64,000 bases of DNA from Herbaspirillum sp. 3R11 (GTDB taxonomy: Bacteria; Pseudomonadota; Gammaproteobacteria; Burkholderiales; Burkholderiaceae_D), in NCBI RefSeq assembly GCF_004563925.1, contig NZ_SPNJ01000003.1:558001-622000 (forward strand), given 5' to 3'. How positions within the stretch are numbered: position 1 is the first letter of the stretch; each line of letters opens with the position of its first letter. Positions 15,648-23,216 of the stretch are shown in pieces. The position numbers were made by a program, and so were the translations under genes. Under the pieces are notes generated by a model that was not told where the DNA came from, did not search any database, and saw nothing but the letters and a program-made list of their open reading frames with translations.

Positions 15648-16760
15648 TTAGTCCGGCAACTTGCCAAGGTCAACCGGCTCGGCGGTGGACTTGCCGTTAT
15701 GGCGCGCGCGGAATCCTGCGGAGAAACTGTAGGCCGCCTTGCGGATGCGCATGATGGAACCCACAGGCCGATGCGCAACCACGCCGTGCCACGGGCTGAA
15801 CGACATGCCGTCGTCGATCGCCTGCGAACGCGCTTCGCTCCACGCCGCCTGGCGCGGCACACGGATGCGCGCAACCGTCACATACGGGCTGAGGTCTTCG
15901 GGCCACACGACGGAGGCATCCTCGATCGGCATGCGTTCCAGGTCGGTGCATAGCTGCACGCGCAACTCCCACTCCGCATCATTGGCGGCGAAGAAGTCGC
16001 ACACGGCTTCACGCAGGCCATCGGGCTTGCCGCGCAAGTCGACCTGTGCGCCGGTCAGCGCTTTCAGATTGGCCGACACCGGCGCGACCGAAATTTTGGA
16101 CATGAAAGGCCCGCACAGCAGCGGCGCCTGGCTGTAGTAGGTTTCGCCCAGGACATGGTTGGGCGGATGGCCGCCCATGGCCATCAGCGTCGAGCTTTGC
16201 TTGCCGGCGGATTCGAGCATTTCTTCGGCGCCGCGCAACAACAACGAGAGCGCCTGTTTGAGTTTGGGCGCCTTGTCGGTGGTCTTGGCCAGCAGCTTCA
16301 GCGTACCGAGGAATTTCTTCGCGCTCGAGACGGCGAACGCCGGCCCGTTGACCAGCACGAAATCCTGGGTCACGTCGGTTTCCGAATCCGGCAGACGCGA
16401 CCCCGACACGCCGACCAGCTTGATCGCCATGCCACGCGGTGTCGATACCTTGTCGTCAAGCATGTCGCCCGGCGTGGTCGACAACCGCATCACCAGCGGA
16501 TAAATGCCGGGACGGGCGAACACGCCGTGCGCCAAGGTCGCAGGCAAACCTCCCAGCACTTCCAGTTCACCGCGCAGCAGGCCGTGACTCTTGGCATGGA
16601 CGCTGCGCATGGCGTGGCCGGAATGCTTGAAGGTGGTCTCCGAAATCTCCTTGAGTGCGGCGATCAGGCCGGCTTCCACCTCCTTCTCATCGGGTTCAAG
16701 GAGTTCGTACGCCGGATCGTAGTAGATCGGCGCATCGAGATTGCGATCGTCTGGCTTCAT
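15648..16760 (-). CDS. Catalase-fold heme protein (catalase-related peroxidase family)
   Basis: 370 residues, shorter than classical catalases (about 480). The distal-His region reads RSVHAKSHGLLRGELEVL, keeping the VHAK(x)xG pattern; FARPGIYPLVMRLSTTPGD and GMAIKLVGV correspond to the heme-pocket block. The proximal segment MRIRKAAYSFSAGFRARHNG carries an Arg and Tyr in an R-x(n)-Y arrangement as expected for the heme-ligand Tyr. ATG 16760 follows GGAGGACACGCCC; the upstream in-frame ATG has none. Proteins of this group have weak catalase or peroxidase activity. The gene stands alone on the minus strand, 158 bp from the YdeP-like gene. Confidence 0.85.
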   Translation of the reverse strand: MKPDDRNLDAPIYYDPAYELLEPDEKEVEAGLIAALKEISETTFKHSGHAMRSVHAKSHGLLRGELEVLGGLPATLAHGVFARPGIYPLVMRLSTTPGDMLDDKVSTPRGMAIKLVGVSGSRLPDSETDVTQDFVLVNGPAFAVSSAKKFLGTLKLLAKTTDKAPKLKQALSLLLRGAEEMLESAGKQSSTLMAMGGHPPNHVLGETYYSQAPLLCGPFMSKISVAPVSANLKALTGAQVDLRGKPDGLREAVCDFFAANDAEWELRVQLCTDLERMPIEDASVVWPEDLSPYVTVARIRVPRQAAWSEARSQAIDDGMSFSPWHGVVAHRPVGSIMRIRKAAYSFSAGFRARHNGKSTAEPVDLGKLPD

Positions 16761-16852
16761 GGGCGTGTCCTCCGCTGATGGCTGGTGAGTGGGAGAGTGG
16801 GATGCTGATCGGCTCAACCGATGTGGCTGGGCCGATCTCGATCTGCTAGCGG

Positions 16853-17362
16853 TTAGCGTGTACCGCCGGCAGCGCCGCCGCCGACACCAACACCGACGCC
16901 GAGACCGCCCGAGCCACCGGAACCGCCTGCATTGCCCGAGCCGCCCACGCCGACTGACGCGCCGGCGCCGCCACTGCCGCCGTTACCGTTACTGTTGCCG
17001 CCGCCATTCACGCCGACGCCGGCATTGACGCCGCCATTTGCACCGCCGCTACCCGAGCGCGTGCCGGAATTGGCGCCGCCGTTTGTTGCTCCGTTTGTTG
17101 CGCCATTGACGCCGCCCTTGATGCCGGCATTGCCGCTGCTGTTGACGCCGGAACCGCTGCGCGTGGAGGATGCGCCGCCATTACCGGAGACGCCTGCCGA
17201 GCCGGAACCGGATCCCGAACCGCCGGAGCCCGAGGTCATGCCGCTTGCTCCAGCGCCTGCCCCGACGCCGCCTGCAGCGCCCGTGGAAGTTTGTGCATAG
17301 GCGCCGCCGCCCAGCGACGCAGCGACCAGAAGCGTCAGGATACGGATTGAGGTCTTTTTCAT
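16853..17362 (-). CDS. Secreted glycine-rich low-complexity protein
   Basis: 169 residues. Residues 1-23 are a clear signal peptide (MKKTSIRILTLLVAASLGGG, cleavage after AYA). The mature part is almost wholly Gly, Ser, Asn, Ala and Thr in irregular repeats (GSGSGSAGVSGNGG, NGATNGATNGG, GVGVNGGGNSNGNGG), with no Cys or aromatic residue. ATG 17362 follows AAGGAGATAAC, an excellent ribosome site, so it is translated. The gene is very GC-rich and all frames stay open, but only this strand has signal peptide plus ribosome site. It may be a cell-surface or matrix component; I cannot name a family. Confidence 0.72.
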   Translation of the reverse strand: MKKTSIRILTLLVAASLGGGAYAQTSTGAAGGVGAGAGASGMTSGSGGSGSGSGSAGVSGNGGASSTRSGSGVNSSGNAGIKGGVNGATNGATNGGANSGTRSGSGGANGGVNAGVGVNGGGNSNGNGGSGGAGASVGVGGSGNAGGSGGSGGLGVGVGVGGGAAGGTR

Positions 17363-17797
17363 GTTATCTCCTTGTGTGGATGGTAAATATGTATGCCGAT
17401 GAATCAAAAACAGGAAGGCCCATGCACAGGCAGGACAAGCAAGGCGTGCGCATGGACCGGAAAGCTCTGTTGATGTCATTCACACTACGCCTGCTCCGTC
17501 TGCGGGTCAGTCGGACAAGCGGCAAATCTGTGTCGGCGCATGCTGGATTCGGCCATCGGCGAAGCGGCACGGGACTTGTGAGCGCAGCTATCAGGCCTTT
17601 TCCTACAAGCGAAGGCGGGATTTTCCTCTAGCCTGCACGGCCTTGCCGGCGCGACACTTCCGGTTCACCATCCCGCAATCCCTTTTGCACAGCGGCGGCA
17701 GGCATAATGGATACGCATGGATACGCATGGACAAGCGCTGCGGCCCACCCTGCTGCACGACAGATCGACGTCACCACGAACATAAGAAGAGCAAGCA
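17363..17797. other. Intergenic region, 435 bp
   Basis: Divergent spacer between the glycine-rich gene and the AsmA gene; it must hold both promoters. The only structure I note is a tandem direct repeat of ATGGATACGC (two copies plus ATGGA, 17707-17731). No convincing gene. Confidence 0.5.
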
Positions 17798-19966
17798 ATG
17801 ACAGAAATCCCGACCGCTACCGCAGCTTCACCCGAGCCGCTTCCCCCATCCCGGCCGCCCTCCGGCTCCGGCCGTTCGCTTCTGAGCCTCGTCATCCGCA
17901 TCGTTCTATGGGTGCTCGCCGGCCTGGTTCTGCTCTGCGTCACGCTGCTGATCGCCGTCGCCACCGTCGACTGGAATGTCGCCCGCCCCTGGATCAGCCG
18001 CAAGGTGGTTGATCTGACCGGACGCGAGTTCGCCATCGGCGGCAATCTCAAGGTCGGCTACACGCTGGGCCTGCCGACCGAACCCGGCTGGCATCGCTAC
18101 GTGCCGCGCCTGCTCATCACCGGCGACAATGTTCGTTTCGCCAATCCTTCCTGGGCCAGCACCGGCCCCAATCTGCTCACCGCACACCGCATCAGCGTGG
18201 CGCTGCATCCGCTGCCGCTGCTGGATCACCGCGTGGTGCTCAGCAACCTCGTCATGGACTCGCCCATGCTGGCGCTGGAGCGCGATGCACAAGGTCGCCG
18301 TTCATGGCGGCTGCGCGACCCCGACCGGCCATCGCCGTGGCGCCTGGAAGTGCTGCACGGCAGCTTCAGCAACGGTGACCTGATGTATGTCAATCGCCTG
18401 CTCGATCTCGATCTCAAGGCCAAGGTCACCTCGCTGGACGATGCCAACGCCAAGGGCCCGGCAAGCGGCCAGCGCTTCGGCCTGCAATTCACCGCCACCG
18501 GCACCTATCGCAAGGCATCGGTGAACGGCAGCGGCAAGGCCGGCGGCCTGCTGGCCTTTACCGCGGAACATTCGGTGTTTCCGATCCAGGCGCAGGCCCT
18601 GATCGGCAAGAACAAGGCCAGCATCGACGGCATCATCAACGACCCGCGCGCGCCGGCCGGACTCGACCTGCAACTGACGCTGGGCGGCGACAGCATGAGC
18701 GACCTGTATCCGGTCACCGGCGTGCTGCTGCCGCAGACGCCCGCCTACGAAACGCGCGGACGCCTGATCGGCACCAAGAATGACGGCATCTGGCTCTGGA
18801 CCTACGAGAAATTCACCGGCCGTGTCGGCGACAGCGACCTGGCCGGCACGGCGCAATACCTGCCGCGCCAGCCGAAGCTGCCGCGACCGCTGCTGCGCGG
18901 TACGATCACCTCGCAGCAATTGCGGCTGGCCGATCTCGGCCCTTCCGTGGGGGCCGACGCCGCCTCAAAAAAACCGGGACGCGACAAGCTGCTGCCGGAC
19001 AAGCAGTTCCGCGCCGAACAATGGGCCGCGCTTGACGCCGACATCGCCTTCAAGGGAAAAAAAATCATCAGCAGCTTCGCCGCGCTGCAGGATGTCGATA
19101 CCGTCATCCGCATGCAGGACCGCGTACTGAGTCTGGCGCCGCTCAACTTCGGCCTGGCCGGCGGCAAGGTGACCACCAACATTTCGCTGGACGGCAGGCA
19201 TCAGCCGATTGCCGCGCAGATCAAGCTGGCCGCGCGCCAGGTCAAGGTGCGCGAACTTTTCCCAAAACTGAAATCGATGCAAGCCAGTTTCGGCGAGATC
19301 AACGGCGACGCCGCGCTGACCGGCCACGGCAACTCCATCGCGACCATGCTGGGCACCTCCAACGGTGAAATCGGCGCAGTGGTCAGCGAAGGCGCCGTCA
19401 GCAAGTTCATCTTGGAAGCGGCCGGCCTGAATATCGCCAACGCCGTCTTCGCCAAAGTGTTCGGCGACAAACCGGTGCACCTCAACTGCATGGTTGGCGA
19501 CATGGTCGTCAACAACGGCCGTGCCGATGTACGCCGCTTCATGCTCGACACCGACGACACGCGCGTCGACGTAACCGGCGGCGTCGACCTGAGCCGGGAA
19601 CAACTGGACCTGGACGTGCGTCCACAGGCCAAGGGTATGCGGATTTTTTCACTGCGCACGCCGCTGTACGCCAAGGGCACATTCGCCCATCCCGACATTG
19701 GCCCGTACAAGGGTCCGCTGGCGCTGAAGGCTGCCGCCGCCGGCGCGTTGGCTCTGCTGGCGCCGGCTGCCGCAGTGCTGCCGCTGGTGAGCATGGGCGA
19801 CAAGCGCGACAACGCCGACGATTGCGCGCTGGCGATGGCGAAGACCGCGCAGACGCGCGCCCAGCCGCACTCGGAACCGACTGCAGCACCGGCCAAACCG
19901 GTCACGCAATCCGATATGGGAAAAGCGGGAACGCCGGCAAAGCCGGGAACGCAAAACAAGCCGTAA
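17798..19966 (+). CDS. AsmA-family inner-membrane protein
   Basis: 722 residues. A cytoplasmic Pro/Ser-rich tail of about 28 residues precedes one membrane helix (about 29-55, LLSLVIRIVLWVLAGLVLLC), followed by a large periplasmic AsmA domain opening with DWNVARPWISRKVVDLTGREFAIGG, quoted as VARPWISRKVVDLTGREF, and closing with an AsmA-like C-terminal block (GEINGDAALTGHGNSIATML, LDLDVRPQAKGMRI). Members bridge the periplasm and are linked to phospholipid transport and outer-membrane assembly. After residue 640 a second hydrophobic Ala/Leu stretch is followed by a Lys/Pro/Thr-rich tail. ATG 17798 follows AAGAAGAG. The YihY gene starts 13 bp downstream, so they form an operon. Confidence 0.92.
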   Translation: MTEIPTATAASPEPLPPSRPPSGSGRSLLSLVIRIVLWVLAGLVLLCVTLLIAVATVDWNVARPWISRKVVDLTGREFAIGGNLKVGYTLGLPTEPGWHRYVPRLLITGDNVRFANPSWASTGPNLLTAHRISVALHPLPLLDHRVVLSNLVMDSPMLALERDAQGRRSWRLRDPDRPSPWRLEVLHGSFSNGDLMYVNRLLDLDLKAKVTSLDDANAKGPASGQRFGLQFTATGTYRKASVNGSGKAGGLLAFTAEHSVFPIQAQALIGKNKASIDGIINDPRAPAGLDLQLTLGGDSMSDLYPVTGVLLPQTPAYETRGRLIGTKNDGIWLWTYEKFTGRVGDSDLAGTAQYLPRQPKLPRPLLRGTITSQQLRLADLGPSVGADAASKKPGRDKLLPDKQFRAEQWAALDADIAFKGKKIISSFAALQDVDTVIRMQDRVLSLAPLNFGLAGGKVTTNISLDGRHQPIAAQIKLAARQVKVRELFPKLKSMQASFGEINGDAALTGHGNSIATMLGTSNGEIGAVVSEGAVSKFILEAAGLNIANAVFAKVFGDKPVHLNCMVGDMVVNNGRADVRRFMLDTDDTRVDVTGGVDLSREQLDLDVRPQAKGMRIFSLRTPLYAKGTFAHPDIGPYKGPLALKAAAAGALALLAPAAAVLPLVSMGDKRDNADDCALAMAKTAQTRAQPHSEPTAAPAKPVTQSDMGKAGTPAKPGTQNKP

Positions 19967-19979
19967 CAGGAGAATTGAC

Positions 19980-21296
19980 ATGCCCGATATCGACACGCAG
20001 CAACGCAAGAAGCGAGACGGCGACAAGGCCGGCAAGATCGTCGCCGGCGCGGTGCTGGCGACCGGACTCGGGCTGCTGTTTGCCGGCCTGCGCCGCAGGC
20101 ATACACAACGGCCGCAACAGCCGCAACAGCCGAAACGGTCGCAGCGGACCGCGTCACCCGCTGCCGCACTGCCCGCACCGCGTCAGCGTCCTCCTGCAGC
20201 CGTCAGGAAAGCCGCCCATCCTCGCAAATCCAGCTTTCTCGAACAACTCGCACCGGTGCTGACCACGGTGCTGCCGATGATCGCCTCGTGGCAGGCCGAA
20301 CAGGGCAAGCGTGCGGCGCACGCCTCGCTGGAGAAGACCCGCGAATCCGCGGCGCTGGTGGAGGCCGCTGCGGCCCTGAACGCAGAGTCGTCGCAGTTGC
20401 ATCCATCCGACGGCGGCATCGTCAAGATCCAGCCCGGACCGTGGTGGAGCCAGGCATGGCAATTCGTCCATGCCGCCGTCAACGCCTGGCTCGACAACTT
20501 CGCGCCGAGCATGGGCGCAGCGATCGCCTACTACACCATGTTTTCGATCGCGCCGATCCTGATCATCGCGATCGCCATCGCCGGCATGATCTTCGGCCAG
20601 GATGCCGCGCAGGGAGAAATCGTCGAGCAGATCCGCAGCATCGTCGGCACCGACGGCGCCATCGCGGTGCAGGTCTTGCTGAAGTCGGTCAGCACGCGCT
20701 CGGATGGCGTGATTGCCACGGTGCTCAGCGTGATCACGCTGGCGGTCGGCGCCACCGCCGTGTTCGCCGAGCTGCAGAGCGCACTCGACCGCATCTGGAA
20801 AATGCCCACCGTGGCGCGCCAGAGCAGCATCTGGACGCTGGTGCGCACGCGCCTGCTGTCGTTCGGTCTGATCCTCGGACTGGGCTTCATGCTGATGGTG
20901 TCGCTGGTGGTCAGCGCCGGGCTGGCGGCCCTGGGGAAATGGTGGGGCGACTGGTTCGAAGGCTGGACCATCGTCATGCACGTGGCCAACTTCGTGATTT
21001 CGTTCGCGGTGTTCACCGTGCTGTTCTCGGCGATCTACCGCTTCATGCCGCGCGTGAGCCTGTCATGGCACGACGTGCGCATCGGCGCGATGGCGACCAC
21101 GGTGATGTTCATGATCGGCAAATACCTGATCGGCCTGTACCTCGGCAGGACCGGCATGAGTTCCGGCTTCGGCGCGGCAGGATCGTTTGCGCTGCTGCTG
21201 GCGTGGATCTATTACTCGGCGCAGATTTTCCTGCTCGGCGCCGAGTTCACCTGGATCTATGCCAACAACTTCGGCTCGCGCCAGCCGCGCATTTAG
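19980..21296 (+). CDS. YihY/BrkB-family membrane protein with long N-terminal extension
   Basis: 438 residues, where typical YihY proteins have about 290-320. The core begins near residue 160 (WQFVHAAVNAWLDNFAPSMG) and holds the family's six membrane helices, including AAIAYYTMFSIAPILIIAIA, LGLGFMLMVSLVVSAGLAAL and GAAGSFALLLAWIYYSAQIF. The first 140 residues carry one short hydrophobic segment (GKIVAGAVLATGLGLLFAGL) and a Gln/Pro/Arg-rich stretch, an addition not usual for the family. Function of YihY is not settled; links to envelope integrity and serum resistance are known for BrkB. CAGGAG precedes ATG 19980; it follows the AsmA gene in one operon. Confidence 0.9.
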   Translation: MPDIDTQQRKKRDGDKAGKIVAGAVLATGLGLLFAGLRRRHTQRPQQPQQPKRSQRTASPAAALPAPRQRPPAAVRKAAHPRKSSFLEQLAPVLTTVLPMIASWQAEQGKRAAHASLEKTRESAALVEAAAALNAESSQLHPSDGGIVKIQPGPWWSQAWQFVHAAVNAWLDNFAPSMGAAIAYYTMFSIAPILIIAIAIAGMIFGQDAAQGEIVEQIRSIVGTDGAIAVQVLLKSVSTRSDGVIATVLSVITLAVGATAVFAELQSALDRIWKMPTVARQSSIWTLVRTRLLSFGLILGLGFMLMVSLVVSAGLAALGKWWGDWFEGWTIVMHVANFVISFAVFTVLFSAIYRFMPRVSLSWHDVRIGAMATTVMFMIGKYLIGLYLGRTGMSSGFGAAGSFALLLAWIYYSAQIFLLGAEFTWIYANNFGSRQPRI

Positions 21297-21410
21297 AGCG
21301 GCTAACAAAACGCCGCTAGCGGCGTTGCACCTCCCGGTTCAACTTAACTGAGGTACTCGCGTACTGTCTTCGTCGGCGCGCCTTGCTATCGACGTTTTGT
21401 TAGCCGCTCT
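21295..21410. repeat. 116-bp MITE-like element with 18-bp perfect terminal inverted repeats
   Basis: AGAGCGGCTAACAAAACG (21295-21312) is exactly repeated inverted at 21393-21410. Inside lies a perfect 14-bp palindrome, CGCCGCTAGCGGCG (21311-21324). The left arm overlaps the last two bases of the YihY stop codon; the right arm ends 9 bp before the stop of the convergent azoreductase gene. It looks like a non-autonomous mobile or extragenic palindromic element that now separates the two convergent genes. No second copy is visible in the window. Confidence 0.6.
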
Positions 21411-21419
21411 TGACTATCT

Positions 21420-22049
21420 TTATACGGCCCAGCGTTGCGCCAGTGCCGCCAATTCAGACTTGGCGCGTACCAGCGCCGCTTCGCGTTCCTGCACGGCGCT
21501 GAAGGTCAGCGGCTGGGCATCGACGAAGGTCGGCGACGGCACGCCCATGAAGGCAAACGCCGCGCGCAAGGCCGGTGTCAGCGCATCCATGCCCGCCAGC
21601 GGCGAACCGGGACGCAGATCGGCGCCGCGCGTGGTCAGGAACAATACCTTTTCCGGCGCCAACTGACCCTGATAGGAACCGTCGGCACCGACCTTGTAGG
21701 TCAGGTCGGTGCGCACGATGTTGTCGATGAAGGCCTTGAACACGGACGGCATCGAGAAGTTGTACATCGGCATGGCGAACACGAAAGCGTCGGCATCCAG
21801 CACGCGCTTGCACAGCGCATCGGAGGCTTCCAATGTCTGCTTCATGGCCGGCGTACGATCCGCGGCCGGCGTGTAGGTGGCGACGGTGAAGGCTTCGCTG
21901 ACGTGTGCCGGCGTGTCTGCGGCGACGTCGAGGTAGTCGACTTCCAGAGCCGGGATCTGCTGCTTGAGCAGATCGATGAAGTGACGCGAGAGCGCGCGCG
22001 AGTTGGACCATTCGCGCTTGGCGCTGGCGTCGACGTGAAGCAATTTCAT
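21420..22049 (-). CDS. azoR: FMN-dependent NADH:quinone/azo reductase
   Basis: 209 residues. Flavodoxin-like fold with MKLLHVDASAKREWSNSRAL (phosphate-binding loop after strand 1), MPMYNFSMPSVFKAFIDNIV (the FMN-contacting MYNF motif) and TYKVGADGSYQG, which are standard AzoR blocks. Homodimeric cytosolic enzymes of this family reduce quinones and azo dyes with NADH and protect against thiol stress. ATG 22049 follows AAAGGAACAG. It lies 20 bp downstream of the acetyltransferase gene on the same strand, so the two may share a transcript. Confidence 0.92.
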   Translation of the reverse strand: MKLLHVDASAKREWSNSRALSRHFIDLLKQQIPALEVDYLDVAADTPAHVSEAFTVATYTPAADRTPAMKQTLEASDALCKRVLDADAFVFAMPMYNFSMPSVFKAFIDNIVRTDLTYKVGADGSYQGQLAPEKVLFLTTRGADLRPGSPLAGMDALTPALRAAFAFMGVPSPTFVDAQPLTFSAVQEREAALVRAKSELAALAQRWAV

Positions 22050-22069
22050 GAAGCTGTTCCTTTGTTTCT

Positions 22070-22528
22070 TTATTGGACAGGGATGATGGGAGTGATGGCT
22101 TTGCCGAAACGCATGGAGCTGGTCAGCAGCCCCTGCCGGAAGTAGAAGCGTTGCGCCAGCGCATTGGCCAGTCCGGTGTCGAGCGTGAGCCGCACACAAC
22201 CGGACTGCGCAGCAACTTCGCCGAGTGCATCCAGCAAGCGCGCGCCGCATTGGCTGCCGCGCGCCGCTTCGGTGGTGATGAGGTCGTCGACGTAGAGGAA
22301 TTTTCCGTAGACCAGGTTCTCTTGCAGGCGATAGCCGGCCAGCGCGACCGGCTGGTCGTCCTGCCATTCGGCCAGCAGGCGGTAGCCTTCAGCGGCCTGG
22401 CGCGCCACGCGTTCGAGGAATTCCGCTTCGCTTTGCAGGTGCGGACGCAACTGCTTCATGACGGGATAGCAGGCGCGCAGCGCTTCCGGCGTATCGGCAT
22501 GGCGCAGGACGGCGGGACTGTTGGACAT
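22070..22528 (-). CDS. GNAT-family N-acetyltransferase
   Basis: 152 residues. The GNAT core is visible as LYVDDLITTEAARGSQCGARLLDAL, quoted as VDDLITTEAARGSQCGARLL, in which R-G-S-Q-C-G-A corresponds to the acetyl-CoA pyrophosphate loop (Q/RxxGxG/A), followed by LDTGLANALAQRFYFRQGL. ATG 22528 is preceded by GGAAGGATTTCC; the next in-frame ATG upstream has no such site. Acceptor substrate unknown. It is followed by azoR in the same direction. Confidence 0.85.
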   Translation of the reverse strand: MSNSPAVLRHADTPEALRACYPVMKQLRPHLQSEAEFLERVARQAAEGYRLLAEWQDDQPVALAGYRLQENLVYGKFLYVDDLITTEAARGSQCGARLLDALGEVAAQSGCVRLTLDTGLANALAQRFYFRQGLLTSSMRFGKAITPIIPVQ

Positions 22529-22664
22529 GGAAATCCTTCCGGGCAGAGTAGACAAGCCTGCATGGTAAGGAAGGTTTGGCACAACCGACAGAGCCAAGAA
22601 GCACAGATTTCACTGGGACAAGGGACGACCGTCAATCCGTCGCCTCTGTCCGATCCTGCTGCCT

Positions 22665-23216
22665 TTACATCGACGTCGCCGAACGCGCCGCCTGTTCATA
22701 CAGCCCCGACAGGATGCGCAGGAAGCGCGCCAGCTCCTCCAGCTCGAAGCTCTCCGCCTCATCCCCGGTCAGGCCGGACACCAGCAACTGCTCGCGGATG
22801 TCGTAGTAGCGCTTGCAGATGTCCTGCCCGGCCTCGTTGGTCGAGTACAGTACTTCCTTGCCGCGCTTCTCGGTGTTGACCAGGCCCAGCGAATGCAGCT
22901 TCTTGAGCGAATAGTTGACCACGTGCGTGTCCTCGATGTTGAGGATGAAAGAAATGTCGGCCAGTTTCTTCTCGCGCGCGCGATGGTTGATGTGATGCAG
23001 CACCAGCACGTCGGTGGCGGTCATGTCCTTCATGCCTGCGGCGGAGATGCAACGCACCATCCAGCGGTTGAAGGCATTGCTGGCGATGATCATGCCGAAC
23101 TCGAACTCGCTCAATTCCTTGCTTCTCCCTGATGCCAGGTGCAACGACGATACGATGGGAACCTTGGCGACGTTTTGCGCGAAGGTGGCCTTTACGTTTT
23201 TCTTTGCGGTCGACAT
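22665..23216 (-). CDS. MarR-like winged-helix transcriptional regulator
   Basis: 183 residues. The DNA-binding domain spans about 65-140: MTATDVLVLHHINHRAREKK, LADISFILNIEDTHVVNYSL (recognition helix region) and KKLHSLGLVNTEKRGKEVLY (wing). The N-terminal 40 residues are basic and Ser/Ala-rich. It belongs to a group of MarR-type proteins of unknown ligand. Its start lies inside the end of the chemoreceptor gene: ATG 23216 is 25 bases before the chemoreceptor stop ends, in another frame, so expression of the two is coupled. Confidence 0.85.
   Translation of the reverse strand: MSTAKKNVKATFAQNVAKVPIVSSLHLASGRSKELSEFEFGMIIASNAFNRWMVRCISAAGMKDMTATDVLVLHHINHRAREKKLADISFILNIEDTHVVNYSLKKLHSLGLVNTEKRGKEVLYSTNEAGQDICKRYYDIREQLLVSGLTGDEAESFELEELARFLRILSGLYEQAARSATSM

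Noticed and set aside
17707-17731. Tandem ATGGATACGC repeat as a possible CRISPR or regulatory array
   Set aside because: Only two short copies without spacers; too little for an array or a convincing operator.
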